A DNA stretch of 64,000 nt from Modestobacter muralis (GCF_010682105.1 NZ_JAAGWH010000017.1:1-64000), one strand, 5' to 3'; positions 33,950 through 43,075 are shown, counted from the first letter of the stretch. Notes: generated from the letters alone by a model not told the origin. Numbers and translations: made by a program.

Positions 33950-34038
33950 TGAACTCGGTAGGGATTGTGCAGTGCGCGCTCGTCGAGCGCCGGCACATCG
34001 ACCTGCTGCGGTGCGCGAGCGCGCTCTGTCTCGACTGA
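33949..34038 (+). CDS. Cysteine-containing leader peptide (29 aa)
   Basis: The peptide ends RRHIDLLRCASALCLD, matching the conserved core of short actinobacterial leader peptides found before sulfur-acquisition genes. Cysteine codons occur at positions 9, 22 and 27. It is preceded by a leaderless-type promoter and followed 44 bp later by tauD. Ribosome stalling at Cys codons when charged tRNA-Cys is scarce would change downstream RNA folding and permit operon expression. This mechanism is known for Cys-rich leaderless sORFs in mycobacteria; here it is inferred. Confidence 0.8.
   Translation: MNSVGIVQCALVERRHIDLLRCASALCLD
33974..34024 (+). promoter_or_regulatory. Putative attenuator with alternative pairings inside the leader ORF
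   Basis: Segment 1 (GCGCGCTCG, 33974-33982) can pair either with segment 2 (GAGCGC, 33985-33990) or with segment 3 (CGAGCGCGC, 34016-34024). Segments 2 and 3 thus compete. Cys codons 22 and 27 lie around segment 3, so ribosome position would select the fold. A C-rich tract follows before tauD. Confidence 0.5.
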
Positions 34039-34082
34039 GCACCGCCCGCCCCGCCCGCACCTCCCCTCCCTGGAGCCCTCGC

Positions 34083-34970
34083 ATGACCCTGCTCGCTGTG
34101 CCCACGTCCACCCCGTCCGCCGAGCAGTCCGTGCTCGAGATCGAGCGCCTGGAGCCGACCATCGGCGCCCGGGTGCACGGCGTCGACCTCGACCGCGCCA
34201 CCGACGAGCAGATCCTGGCCATCCGGGCCGCGCTCGCCGAGTACAAGGTGCTGTTCTTCGCCGACCAGCACGACCTGCACCCCGACAGCCAGATCGCCCT
34301 GGGCCGCCGCCTCGGTGAGCTCACCGAGTCCCACCCGGTCGTCCCGGGCGTCGACGAGGACCACCCGGAGATCTACGCGCTCGACAGCGCCTCCGGCGGC
34401 TTCGCCGACGTCTGGCACACCGACGTGACCTTCGTGCGCCGTCCCCCGCTGGGCTCGGTGCTGCGGGCCGTCGTCCTCCCCCCCACCGGCGGGGACACCC
34501 AGTGGGCCGACCTCGAGCTGGCCTACCGCTCGCTCAGCGAGCCGGTGCAGCGCCTGGCCGACCAGCTGGTCGCCGTGCACGACGGCACCCGCGAGTTCGG
34601 GTACTACCTCGCCCAGCGCGAGGAGCGCACCAAGTGGGAGGGCGAGGAGTTCCGCGCCCTGGTCCCGATCGAGCACCCCGTCGTCCGGGTGAACCCCGAC
34701 ACCGGCCGCAAGGGCCTGTTCGTCAACCCGGGCTTCGTCTCGCACATCAAGGACGTCTCCGACGCCGAGAGCCGCCACCTGCTCGACCTCTTCTACGCCC
34801 ACATCACCAAGCCGGAGCACATCGTCCGGCACCGGTGGTCCGTCGGTGACGTGGTCATGTGGGACAACCGCTCGACCGTGCACTACGCCAACCGCGACTA
34901 CGGCACCCAGCGCCGCGTGATGCACCGCATCACCTTCCGTGGCGAGGAGCCCGTCGGGCCGCTCGCCTGA
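34083..34970 (+). CDS. TauD-type alpha-ketoglutarate-dependent dioxygenase
   Basis: Fe(II)/2-oxoglutarate enzyme that hydroxylates a sulfonate next to sulfur, releasing sulfite. 295 residues. The iron ligands are in VWHTDVTF (His-x-Asp) and RRVMHRITF (distal His); MWDNRSTVHYANRDY and the C-terminal arginine match taurine dioxygenase. GGAG precedes the ATG by about 9 nt. It sits between a Cys leader peptide and a ProX/V/W-type importer, so the substrate is probably the imported compound, not necessarily taurine. Confidence 0.88.
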   Translation: MTLLAVPTSTPSAEQSVLEIERLEPTIGARVHGVDLDRATDEQILAIRAALAEYKVLFFADQHDLHPDSQIALGRRLGELTESHPVVPGVDEDHPEIYALDSASGGFADVWHTDVTFVRRPPLGSVLRAVVLPPTGGDTQWADLELAYRSLSEPVQRLADQLVAVHDGTREFGYYLAQREERTKWEGEEFRALVPIEHPVVRVNPDTGRKGLFVNPGFVSHIKDVSDAESRHLLDLFYAHITKPEHIVRHRWSVGDVVMWDNRSTVHYANRDYGTQRRVMHRITFRGEEPVGPLA

Positions 34971-35112
34971 CCTCCCGCTGCGCGCCCGGCGCGCAGCTCC
35001 GCACGACACCGACGAGGCGCCGGCCCTCAGGGCCCGCGCCTCGTCGCACACCCATGCCCACGTCGGGAGCGGTTCTGACTGCCCGACGTCCTCCTCAGAG
35101 AGTCGATCCCCC

Positions 35113-36084
35113 ATGCCCCGCACCCTCCCGCGTCCGCGCGCCTCCGCCGTCGCGCTGACCGCCCTCCTGTCCCTCACCCTCGCCGGCTGCGCCAGCGAGA
35201 AGTCCGACTCCGGTGCCGGCAGCGCCACAGCCGCCGGGGGCGAGGGCCTCACCGTGCAGACCGCCCAGTTCAGCTGGACCGCGGCCGGGCTGACCAACGG
35301 CATCCTCAGCGAGATCGCCGCCGACCACCCCGACCTCGGCGTCGCCTCGCTCGCGACCACCCAGCTGGACCCGGCCGCGGCCTGGGCCGGTGCCCAGCGC
35401 GGCGACATCGACCTGCTCACCGAGGTCGCCCTGCCCAACCAGCAGGAGCTGGCGGACGGGGCGGCTGACCGCGTCGACGTCGTGTCGGAGACCTACGGCG
35501 GCGCCGCGCAGGGCTGGTTCGTGCCCGCCTACGCCGTCGCCCCCGGTGGGCCGCTCGCCGGCCTGACCAGCGTCACCCAGCTCGACGACTACGCCGAGCA
35601 GTTGGGCGGCAAGTTCTACGACGCCGACCCCGGCTACATCACCACCGAGCAGAACACCAAGCGGCTCAGCGGGTACGGCATCGGCCTGGAGCACGTCGTG
35701 GCCAGCGAGGCGGCCGAGCTCGCGCAGCTCAAGAACTCCTACACCGCCCAGGAGCCGATCGTGCTGTACCTGTACCACCCGCACGCGGTCTTCGCGCAGT
35801 ACGACATGGTCCAGCTCGAGGAGCCCACGCCCTACACCGACGGCTGCCTGACCACCGGCGACGGCGCCTGCGCCATGCCGTCCTACAGCGCGAACATCGC
35901 CGCCAGCAAGGAACTGCAGGAGCAGGCACCCGGCTTCGCCGGCCTGCTCACCGACCTGCGGATCTCCGTCGAGGAGATGGAGGCCATGCAGAAGCAGGTG
36001 GACGTCGACGGCGAGGACGTGGCCACCGTCGCGCGCCAGTGGGTGGACGGCCACGCCGACCAGATCGACCAGTGGATCGCCTGA
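35113..36084 (+). CDS. Glycine betaine/choline-type ABC transporter substrate-binding lipoprotein (ProX/OpuAC-like)
   Basis: 323 residues with a lipoprotein signal peptide (LTALLSLTLAGCAS, lipid on Cys). The mature part resembles OpuAC/ProX: AQFSWTAAGLTNGILSEIAA, LATTQLDPAAAWAGAQRGDI, KFYDADPGYITTEQN, EPIVLYLYHPHAVFAQYDMV. Tryptophan and tyrosine residues suitable for an aromatic cage around a quaternary amine are present (WAGAQ, GWFVPAYA, YHPHAVF). It lies 142 bp after the dioxygenase; no clear terminator separates them. Confidence 0.82.
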   Translation: MPRTLPRPRASAVALTALLSLTLAGCASEKSDSGAGSATAAGGEGLTVQTAQFSWTAAGLTNGILSEIAADHPDLGVASLATTQLDPAAAWAGAQRGDIDLLTEVALPNQQELADGAADRVDVVSETYGGAAQGWFVPAYAVAPGGPLAGLTSVTQLDDYAEQLGGKFYDADPGYITTEQNTKRLSGYGIGLEHVVASEAAELAQLKNSYTAQEPIVLYLYHPHAVFAQYDMVQLEEPTPYTDGCLTTGDGACAMPSYSANIAASKELQEQAPGFAGLLTDLRISVEEMEAMQKQVDVDGEDVATVARQWVDGHADQIDQWIA

Positions 36085-36085
36085 C

Positions 36086-37294
36086 GTGACACCGCCGGTG
36101 CTGCGCGTGTCCGGCCTGACCAAGGTCTTCGGCGGGCGCGAGCGGGAGGCGCTGGAGCTCGCCGCCCAGGGCGTCGGCCGCGCCGAGGTCCTCCGGCGGA
36201 CCGGGGCGACCGTGGCCGTCCACGACGTCAGCTTCGCCGTCGAGCGCGGCGAGCTGTTCGTCGTCATGGGGTTGTCCGGCTCGGGCAAGTCCACCCTGGT
36301 GCGGCTGCTCAACCGGCTGATCGAGCCCAGCGCCGGCACCGTCGAGATCGACGGCCGGGACCTGCGCGCCCTGGGTGACGCGGAGCTGCGCACGGTGCGC
36401 AACGAGAAGATCAGCATGGTCTTCCAGCACTTCGCGCTGCTCCCGCACCGCACGGTGCGGGAGAACGCCGCCTACGCCCTGAAGGTGCGCGGGGCCCCGG
36501 CGGCGGAGCAGCGGGAGCGCGCCGACTGGGCGCTGGAGACGGTCGGGCTGCTCGACCGGGCCGGCGCCCGCCCCGACGAGCTCTCCGGCGGCATGCGCCA
36601 GCGCGTGGGCCTGGCCCGCGCGCTGGCCGCCGACTCCGAGGTGCTGCTGATGGACGAGCCGTTCTCCGCCCTCGACCCGCTGATCCGCCGCGACATGCAG
36701 GACCTGTTGGAACGGCTGCAGTCCGAGCTGTCCAAGACGATCGTGTTCATCACCCACGACCTCAACGAGGCCATGCGGCTGGGCGACCGGATCCTCATGC
36801 TCAAGGACGGACGGACGGTGCAGCTGGGCACGGGGCCGGAGATCATCGCCGCGCCCGCCGACGACTACGTCGCCGACTTCACCTCCGACGTCGACCGGAC
36901 CCGCGTGCTCACCGCCGGGGACCTGGCGCGCGAGCCGCGGCTGACCGCACGGCTGGGTGCCGACCCGGGCGACGTGCTGCGGTCCCTGGCGGCCGCGGAC
37001 GCCGACGGCGTGTACGTGCTCGACGACGACCGGCGCCTCGTCGGCGTCGCGCGGGACGACCTGCTGGCCCGCGCCGTGCAGGAGGGCCGCACTACGTTGG
37101 GCCCGCAGGAACTGGGCGGTGACCACGCGACCGTCCCGGCGGGCACGCCCGTGAACCAGTTCGTGCACCTGGTCGGGCGGCACGTCGTCCCGCTCGGTGT
37201 CGTCGACGACGGCGGGCGGCTGCTCGGCGTCGTCCCACGGGCGGCGGTGCTCGACGCGCTGTCGGCCGTCCCGGCCCGGAGGAGCACCCCGTGA
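36086..37294 (+). CDS. ProV/OpuAA-like ABC transporter ATP-binding protein with CBS tail
   Basis: 402-residue ATPase of a quaternary-amine-type importer. The N-terminal LTKVFGGREREALELAAQGV and its long pre-Walker insertion are typical of ProV/OpuAA. Walker A GLSGSGKST, signature LSGGMRQRVGLARAL, Walker B VLLMDEPFSALDP. The C-terminal third (VYVLDDDRRLVGVARDD; VPLGVVDDGGRLLGVVPR) forms CBS domains that usually sense ionic strength or nucleotides. The GTG starts two bases after the binding-protein stop; its end overlaps the permease by four bases. Confidence 0.93.
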   Translation: MTPPVLRVSGLTKVFGGREREALELAAQGVGRAEVLRRTGATVAVHDVSFAVERGELFVVMGLSGSGKSTLVRLLNRLIEPSAGTVEIDGRDLRALGDAELRTVRNEKISMVFQHFALLPHRTVRENAAYALKVRGAPAAEQRERADWALETVGLLDRAGARPDELSGGMRQRVGLARALAADSEVLLMDEPFSALDPLIRRDMQDLLERLQSELSKTIVFITHDLNEAMRLGDRILMLKDGRTVQLGTGPEIIAAPADDYVADFTSDVDRTRVLTAGDLAREPRLTARLGADPGDVLRSLAAADADGVYVLDDDRRLVGVARDDLLARAVQEGRTTLGPQELGGDHATVPAGTPVNQFVHLVGRHVVPLGVVDDGGRLLGVVPRAAVLDALSAVPARRSTP

Positions 37295-38193
37295 TCCCGC
37301 ACGTCCCGCTGGGCCGAGGGGTCTCCGACCTCGTCGACTGGCTGCTCGCCACCGTGCCGTGGCTCTTCGACGCGGTGTCCGCGGTCATGCAGGTGCTGGT
37401 CGACGGGCTGACCGACGCCCTCGTCACACCGCCGCCGGTGGCCTGGATCGTGGTGGCCACGCTGCTGGCTCTGCTGGTGCGCGGGCCCTGGCTGGCGCTC
37501 TACACGCTGCTGGCCGGCCTGCTGATCGTGTCCCTGGAGCTGTGGGCCGAGACGATGCAGACGCTGGCCCTGGTGCTGGTGGCCGCGGTGATCGCCACCG
37601 CCATCGGGGTGCCGCTGGGGGTGCTGGCGGCCCGGCACCGGGCGGTGAGCGTCGCGGTGCGGCCGGTGCTGGACTTCATGCAGACCACGCCGGTGTTCGT
37701 CTACCTGATCCCGGCGGTGTTCTTCTTCGGCGTGGGTGTTGTACCGGGGGTGGTGGCGACCATCCTGTTCGCGATCCCGCCCGGGGTCCGGCTGACCGAG
37801 CTGGGCATCCGGCAGGTCGACCGGGAGGTCGTCGAGGCCGCGCAGGCCTTCGGCTCCCGGCCCGGGCAGGTGCTCCGGGAGGTGCAGTTGCCGCTCGCGC
37901 TGCCCTCGATCATGGCCGGCGTGAACCAGGTGATCATGCTGGCGCTGTCGATGGTGGTCACCGCCGGGCTGCTGGGCGCCGCCGGTCTGGGGGCAGTCGT
38001 GGTGCGGGCGGTGACGCAGCTCGACGTCGCGTCCGGGGTCGAGGGTGGCCTCGCCGTCGTCCTGCTGGCGATCTTCCTCGACCGGCTGACCGCCACGCTG
38101 GGGCACGAGACGGCGGTGTCCCGGCTGCTCCGGGCCCGCACCCGACGGAGCGCGTCGCGCGCGGAACCGGCGCCCTCCGCGGCAGTGGGCTGA
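37291..38193 (+). CDS. ProW/OpuAB-like ABC transporter permease
   Basis: 300 residues with about six membrane helices. The cytoplasmic EAA loop reads REVVEAAQAFGSRPGQVLREVQLP; HHs: ATAIGVPLGVLAARHRAVSV and TTPVFVYLIPAVFFFG are classic ProW segments. It overlaps the ATPase gene (GTGA). Last gene of the leader-tauD-ABC operon. Confidence 0.92.
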   Translation: MIPHVPLGRGVSDLVDWLLATVPWLFDAVSAVMQVLVDGLTDALVTPPPVAWIVVATLLALLVRGPWLALYTLLAGLLIVSLELWAETMQTLALVLVAAVIATAIGVPLGVLAARHRAVSVAVRPVLDFMQTTPVFVYLIPAVFFFGVGVVPGVVATILFAIPPGVRLTELGIRQVDREVVEAAQAFGSRPGQVLREVQLPLALPSIMAGVNQVIMLALSMVVTAGLLGAAGLGAVVVRAVTQLDVASGVEGGLAVVLLAIFLDRLTATLGHETAVSRLLRARTRRSASRAEPAPSAAVG

Positions 38194-38198
38194 CCCGC

Positions 38199-38978
38199 TC
38201 AGCGGGCCCGGTCGACCCAGTCGGCCAGCAGTCCGCCGACCACGTCCGGTCGCTCGTGCAGCAGGGCGTGACCGGCTCCGTCGACCACGGCCAGCGTCGC
38301 GTGCGGGTGGCGGCCGAGCAGGTCGACCGTGTCGGCGTACCCGACGACGGAGTCCTGCCGCCCGGCGAGCAGCAGCGTCGGGACGTCGACCGGGCCGGTG
38401 CCGACGTCGACCGGCCAGCGGGCGAACACCCGCTCCAGCGCCGCCTCGTCCTGGATCGCCATGCCGGGGACGACGGAGTCGCGGTGCCGGCGGGCGGTGG
38501 CCCGGGTGCGCACCACGAAGTACTCGTCGAAGCCGGCCCGCTGGTCGGGCTCGAGCTCGTCGTGGGCGTCGGCGTCCTGGCGGACGACCACGGGCGCGGG
38601 GACGTCGCCGGTGCGCTCGGCCGCGGGGCACACCAGCGCCAGGCCGCGCACCAGGTCCGGTCGCTGCGCGGTCAGCCCGCGGGCGAGGTACCCGCCGTAG
38701 GAGTGGCCGAGCAGCAGCACCGGCTCCCCCGCCACCTGCTCGACGAACGCAGCCAGGACCGCGACGACGTCGTCGTTGCCGTGCAGGCTCTCGGCGGTGG
38801 TGCGGCCCATCCCGGGCAGGTCGACGTAGACGCGGCGGAGGTCCGTGCCCTCCAGCACCGGCTCCAGGGCGGCCTGGACGTCGCGGTGGTCGACGCCAGC
38901 GCCGTGCAGGACGACCAGCGGCACACCGCTGCCGTGCTCGACGGAGTGGACCGTGACACCGCGCAGCCGGGTCTCCAT
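38199..38978 (-). CDS. Alpha/beta hydrolase
   Basis: 259 residues. Nucleophile elbow GHSYGGYLAR, oxyanion-hole LHGAGVDHRD, acid AGRQDSVVG and base DGAGHALLHERP form a complete catalytic set. Substrate unknown. It is convergent with the ABC permease, stops only 5 bp apart, and stands alone. Confidence 0.88.
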   Translation of the reverse strand: METRLRGVTVHSVEHGSGVPLVVLHGAGVDHRDVQAALEPVLEGTDLRRVYVDLPGMGRTTAESLHGNDDVVAVLAAFVEQVAGEPVLLLGHSYGGYLARGLTAQRPDLVRGLALVCPAAERTGDVPAPVVVRQDADAHDELEPDQRAGFDEYFVVRTRATARRHRDSVVPGMAIQDEAALERVFARWPVDVGTGPVDVPTLLLAGRQDSVVGYADTVDLLGRHPHATLAVVDGAGHALLHERPDVVGGLLADWVDRAR

Positions 38979-39201
38979 GCCGGGACGGTAGTGGCCCGGA
39001 GGCCGGTCCGGCGCCGCCGCGGGCGCCGCGGGCGCCGCGCTGGACCATGGGGCGCTGCGCTCGGCCGACGCGCCCGGTCACCCTCGGTCCTCGCCGCGCA
39101 GCGGCCCCGGGACCCGGAGCCGCCGGCCGGCACCGATGAGTTCCACCGTGGCCGCCGGTCTCCCCCGCGTACCCACTCGCACCTCCGACGGGAGACCCAC
39201 C

Positions 39202-39657
39202 GTGACCACCCCCGCCCACCCCAGGCGCACGTTCTTCGTGACCCTGCCCGTGGTTGACGTCGCGCGCAGCCGGGCGTTCTTCGCCGCGCTCGGCTTCACC
39301 TTCGACGAGGCGTTCTCCGGCGAGGGCGCGGCCTGCATGCTCATCGGTGAGCAGGCCAACGTGATGCTCGGCGACCACGCGACCTTCGCGCAGCACTCGA
39401 AGCTGCCGATGGCCGACCCGACCACGCACGCGCTGGCGCTCTACTCCTTCAGCGTGCCGGCCCGCGAGGACGTCGACCGGGTCGTCGACACCGCGCTGGC
39501 GGCCGGTGCCGTCGAGGCGGACCCGCTGGAGGACCTGGGCTTCATGGTGTCGCGCAGCTTCTTCGACCTCGACGGCCACGGCTGGCAGGTCATGTGGATG
39601 GCCTCGGCGACGGCCGGGCAGGACGTCGAGCCGGCCGCGCAGGTCGCCGGGGTCTGA
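39202..39657 (+). CDS. VOC (glyoxalase/bleomycin-resistance) family protein
   Basis: 151 residues starting with GTG, preceded by GGGAGACC. RTFFVTLPVVDVARSRAFFA and LGFTFDEAFSGEGAACMLIG begin the first beta-alpha-beta-beta-beta module; DLDGHGWQVMWM closes the second. Subtype resembles PhnB-like/extradiol-dioxygenase-related VOC proteins; no substrate can be named. Confidence 0.85.
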   Translation: MTTPAHPRRTFFVTLPVVDVARSRAFFAALGFTFDEAFSGEGAACMLIGEQANVMLGDHATFAQHSKLPMADPTTHALALYSFSVPAREDVDRVVDTALAAGAVEADPLEDLGFMVSRSFFDLDGHGWQVMWMASATAGQDVEPAAQVAGV

Positions 39658-39665
39658 CCGTGGTC

Positions 39666-39696
39666 CCGGCGGGAACCGGCACCCGGGTCCCGCCGG
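39666..39696. terminator. Bidirectional terminator between VOC and XRE genes
   Basis: CCGGCGGGA pairs with TCCCGCCGG (9 bp) around a 13-nt loop, just after the VOC stop and touching the stop of the convergent regulator. Confidence 0.7.
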
Positions 39697-40551
39697 TCAG
39701 ACCGCGTGCAGGCGCTGCCGCGCATCCCAGGCGACCAGGTCGTCCAGCCGCGCCCGGGTGACCTCGTCACGCGCGGTGTAGACCATCATCCGGGCACCAC
39801 CGGACAGCTCCCCGGCCTGGAAGCGCTGCAGCTGCAGGTGCAGGTCGCCGACGGGTGAGCGGAAGTCCTTGGCCGGCATCCCGCGGTCCATGACGTCGTG
39901 GCGGCGCCACAGCGTCTCGAACTCCGGCGACGCCTCGCGCAGCCGGCGGACCAGTTCGGTCCACAGCGGGTCGTCGAGGTGCTCGGCGAGGCCGGCGCGA
40001 AGGTTGGCGACCAGGTGCGCGCCGGCCTCCGGACGGCGGTTGAGGCAGACGTCGCGCCACCAGGGGTGGGTGAAGAACAACCAGAGCTGGTTGCGCTCGC
40101 CCGGGTCGATCGAGTCGAGGTCGCCGGCGAGGGCGTTGAAGGCGCGGTTGTAGCCGAGGATGTCGTACCGCCGCGAGAGCACCACCGTCGGGAAGGGGTC
40201 GAGCTGGTCGAGGACGGCCTGGGCCGCCTCCCCCACGACGTCGCAGCTGTTCGTCGACGGGGCGACGACCGTGACCCCGGCGAGCTGGAAGAGGTGCCAG
40301 CGCTCCTGGGTGTCCATCCGCAGCGTGCGGGAGATGGCCTCGAGCACCTGCACCGAGGCGTTGATGTCACGGCCCTGCTCCAGCCACGTGTACCAGGTGA
40401 CGCCGACGCCGGCGAGCAGCGCGACCTCCTCACGGCGCAGACCCGGCGTGCGTCGCCGTCCACCGCTGGGCAGCCCGACGTCGTCCGGGGTCACCCGCTC
40501 GCGGCGGGTGCGCAGGAAGTCGGCGAGCTCGGTGCGCCTGGAGACCGTCAC
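39697..40551 (-). CDS. XRE-family regulator with MmyB-like ligand-binding domain
   Basis: 284 residues. The N-terminal HTH is clear: RRTPGLRREEVALLAGVGVT, WYTWLEQGRDINAS, VLEAISRTLRMD. The C-terminal MmyB-type PAS-like domain contains YDILGYNRAFNALAGD. These regulators usually repress a divergent gene; here that is an MFS exporter whose start lies 103 bp away. A short dyad at 40591-40605 (CCTG-n7-CAGG) between them may be the operator. Confidence 0.9.
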   Translation of the reverse strand: MTVSRRTELADFLRTRRERVTPDDVGLPSGGRRRTPGLRREEVALLAGVGVTWYTWLEQGRDINASVQVLEAISRTLRMDTQERWHLFQLAGVTVVAPSTNSCDVVGEAAQAVLDQLDPFPTVVLSRRYDILGYNRAFNALAGDLDSIDPGERNQLWLFFTHPWWRDVCLNRRPEAGAHLVANLRAGLAEHLDDPLWTELVRRLREASPEFETLWRRHDVMDRGMPAKDFRSPVGDLHLQLQRFQAGELSGGARMMVYTARDEVTRARLDDLVAWDARQRLHAV

Positions 40552-40654
40552 GCGACCATGCTGGCGGCGGCGCCGGCTCTTAGCCAGGGGCCTGCCAGTA
40601 CCAGGATCGACAGGCTCTCACCACCAGCATCCGCCCGGCCCCAGGCTGACGCCC

Positions 40655-42064
40655 ATGAGCCAGGACACCTCCCTGCCGACGGTCGCACCACCGTCCGCAG
40701 GACCCCGCCGGATGCACCCGATCGCCCTCCTCGCCACGCTGGCCGCCGCTGTCGTACCCGTCATGTCGGTGTTCAGCGTCAACGTGGCGCTGCGCCAGAT
40801 CGGCGTCGAGCTCGGCGCCTCGGCCGGCACCCTGCAGCTGGTGGTGGCCGCCTACGGCGTCGTCTACGCCGCGCTGGTCGTGATCGGTGGTCGGCTGGGC
40901 GACTCGTTCGGCCGCAAGCGGATGCTGCTGATCGGCCTGGCCGCGTTCGCCGTCACCAGCCTGCTGTGCTCCGTCGCGCAGGACCCCGGCCAGCTCGTCG
41001 CCGCCCGGTTCCTGCAGGGCCTGTCCGCCGCCGTCCTCTCCCCACAGGTGCTGGCGAGCATCCACGCCAACTCCGAGGGGCACCACCGCACCCGGGCGCT
41101 GGGTCTGTTCGCCGCCACCGCCGGGCTCTCCAGCTCGCTGGCATTCCTGGTCGGTGGGAGTCTGGCCGGCTCCGACCTCGGCTGGCGCTCGGTGTTCTGG
41201 ATCAACACCCCGGTCGCGCTGCTCGTGCTGATCGGCGTTGCCCGCTACCTGCCCGAGACCAAGGCACCTGCCCGGACGTCGCTGGACTGGACCGGAGTCG
41301 CCCTGCTGGGCGCGACCATGACCCTGCTGATCTTCCCGTTGACCGAGGGGCGCGCGACCGGCTGGCCGCTGTGGACGTGGATCTGCCTGGCTGCAGCGCC
41401 GGTCGCCTTGGCCGCGCTGGTGTGGTGGCAGCTGCGGCTGCAGCGCCGCGGCAGCCTGCCCCTGCTGCCGCCGGAGCTGTTCGCCTTCCGCACGATGCGG
41501 ATCGGCCTGCTGGTGGCGGCGCCGGTGTTCGTCACCTTCGGCGGCTTCATGTTCGTGTACGCATTCCTGGCCGGCAGCCACGGCCTGTCGCCGCTGCGCA
41601 TCGGGCTGAGCCTGCTGCCGATGTCACTGGGCTTCTTCGCCGCGTCCATGGCCACGAGCCGGCTGATGCAGCGCTTCGGCATGAGCGTGCTGGCCGCCGG
41701 TGGAGTGCTGACCGCCGCCGGGCTCGTCTGGGTCGGGTTCGTCGTCGACGGGTTCGTCTCCACCGAGGTCTACTCGATGTGGCGGGTGGCGGGTCCGATG
41801 GTCGCGATCGGCGTCGGCACGGCCCTGCTCTGGTCGCCGCTGATGGGCGTCATCCTCAGCCAGGTGCACGGCCACCTCGCCGGTCTCGGCGGGGGCCTGC
41901 TGCTCACCGTCATGCAGGCGTCGCTCGGCTTCGGCTCCGCGGTGGTGGGGTCGATCTACTTCGGCCTCGGTGCGGAGCACGCGTTCCAGTGGACGGCGTT
42001 CATCCTGGCCGCGGTGATGGTCGTGGTCACCCCGCTGACCCAGCTGCTGCGCCCCCGCGCCTGA
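40655..42064 (+). CDS. MFS drug:H+ antiporter (DHA2 type)
   Basis: 469 residues, 12-14 membrane helices. Motif A GGRLGDSFGRKRMLLIGL, motif C-like region GLFAATAGLSSSLAFLVGGS and the DHA2-like N-terminus (VVPVMSVFSVNVALRQIG) are visible. It probably exports a toxic compound and is probably controlled by the divergent XRE regulator. ATG at 40655. Confidence 0.9.
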   Translation: MSQDTSLPTVAPPSAGPRRMHPIALLATLAAAVVPVMSVFSVNVALRQIGVELGASAGTLQLVVAAYGVVYAALVVIGGRLGDSFGRKRMLLIGLAAFAVTSLLCSVAQDPGQLVAARFLQGLSAAVLSPQVLASIHANSEGHHRTRALGLFAATAGLSSSLAFLVGGSLAGSDLGWRSVFWINTPVALLVLIGVARYLPETKAPARTSLDWTGVALLGATMTLLIFPLTEGRATGWPLWTWICLAAAPVALAALVWWQLRLQRRGSLPLLPPELFAFRTMRIGLLVAAPVFVTFGGFMFVYAFLAGSHGLSPLRIGLSLLPMSLGFFAASMATSRLMQRFGMSVLAAGGVLTAAGLVWVGFVVDGFVSTEVYSMWRVAGPMVAIGVGTALLWSPLMGVILSQVHGHLAGLGGGLLLTVMQASLGFGSAVVGSIYFGLGAEHAFQWTAFILAAVMVVVTPLTQLLRPRA

Positions 42065-42066
42065 GG

Positions 42067-42098
42067 GCCGGGCCGGCGGGGTCACCCGCCGGCCCGGC
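42067..42098. terminator. Strong bidirectional terminator hairpin
   Basis: GCCGGGCCGGCGGG pairs perfectly with CCCGCCGGCCCGGC (14 bp) around GTCA. It begins 3 bp after the MFS stop and reaches the stop of the convergent AAA gene. Confidence 0.88.
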
Positions 42099-43075
42099 TA
42101 CTCGCTCAGCGCGCGGGCGGCGTCGGCGATGTCGCCCGCGGTGAGCGTCGAGACGTCGTCCCGGCTGAGGTCGTCGACGCTCTTCCCCTCGCCGCGGGTC
42201 AGCCGCAGGGCCTGGCGGTTCAGCGACTGCTCGAACAGGGTGCGGGCGAAGCGCGCGTTGCCGGACTCCTGGTCCGACGTGAGACCGCCGAGGGTGCGTC
42301 GCAGCGTCGCGGCGGCACCGGGCTCGAGCACGTACTCGTGCTGCAGGACGACGCCGGTGAAGATGGCCTCGAGCTCGGCGGTCGAGTAGTCCGGGAAGTC
42401 GATCTCGCGGGCGAACCGCGAGCGGAGACCCGGGTTGGAGGCCAGGAACGCCTCCATCAGCCGGGGGTAGCCGGCGACGATGACCACGAGCCGGTGGCGG
42501 TGGTCCTCCATCCGCTTGAGCAGGACCTCGATCGCCTCCGGGCCGAAGTCGACCCGGCCGTCGGAGTCCGGCGACAGCGAGTAGGCCTCGTCGATGAACA
42601 GCACGCCGTCGAGCGCCTTGCGGATCACGCGGTCGGTCTTGATGGCGGTCGACCCGACGTACTGCCCGACCAGACCGGCCCGGTCGACCTCCACCAGGTG
42701 GCCCTTGTTCAGCAGGCCGACCGCCCGGTACATCTCGGCCAGCAGCCGGGCGACCGTGGTCTTGCCGGTGCCCGGGTTGCCGAGGAACACGAGGTGCTGG
42801 GACGTCGCCGCCTCGGGGAGGCCGTGCTCCTTGCGGCGGGCCTGCACCTGCAGGAAGGCGACGAGCGCCTGCACCTGCTCCTTGACCGCCTCCAGCCCGA
42901 CGAGCGCGTCGAGGTCGGCCTGGATGGCCTCGAGCGGTCGGGCCGGCCCGGGGCGACCGCCGAAGAGGTCGTTCATCAGGTCGTCGACGCCGCGGATGCC
43001 GGGGCGCGGGAGCTGGTCGCCGAGGCGGCCGACGGTCTCGCGGAATTCGTCCAGCGGCTTGCGGTTGGACGGCAT
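42098..43075 (-). CDS. CbxX/CfqX-type AAA+ ATPase
   Basis: 325 residues. Walker [19 protein letters not shown], Walker [13 protein letters not shown], sensor region [20 protein letters not shown] and [13 protein letters not shown] are the CbxX/SpoVK signature. The first 60 residues ([15 protein letters not shown] onward) are a linker without a known domain. Members remodel protein complexes; one related group (EccA) serves type VII secretion, but no ESX genes are near. Start is the ATG at 43075. Confidence 0.88.
   Translation of the reverse strand: MPSNRKPLDEFRETVGRLGDQLPRPGIRGVDDLMNDLFGGRPGPARPLEAIQADLDALVGLEAVKEQVQALVAFLQVQARRKEHGLPEAATSQHLVFLGNPGTGKTTVARLLAEMYRAVGLLNKGHLVEVDRAGLVGQYVGSTAIKTDRVIRKALDGVLFIDEAYSLSPDSDGRVDFGPEAIEVLLKRMEDHRHRLVVIVAGYPRLMEAFLASNPGLRSRFAREIDFPDYSTAELEAIFTGVVLQHEYVLEPGAAATLRRTLGGLTSDQESGNARFARTLFEQSLNRQALRLTRGEGKSVDDLSRDDVSTLTAGDIADAARALSE

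Noticed and set aside
40591-40605. CCTG-n7-CAGG dyad between the XRE regulator and MFS genes
   Set aside because: Only 4-bp arms; too short to call an operator as a separate feature, so it is only mentioned under the regulator.
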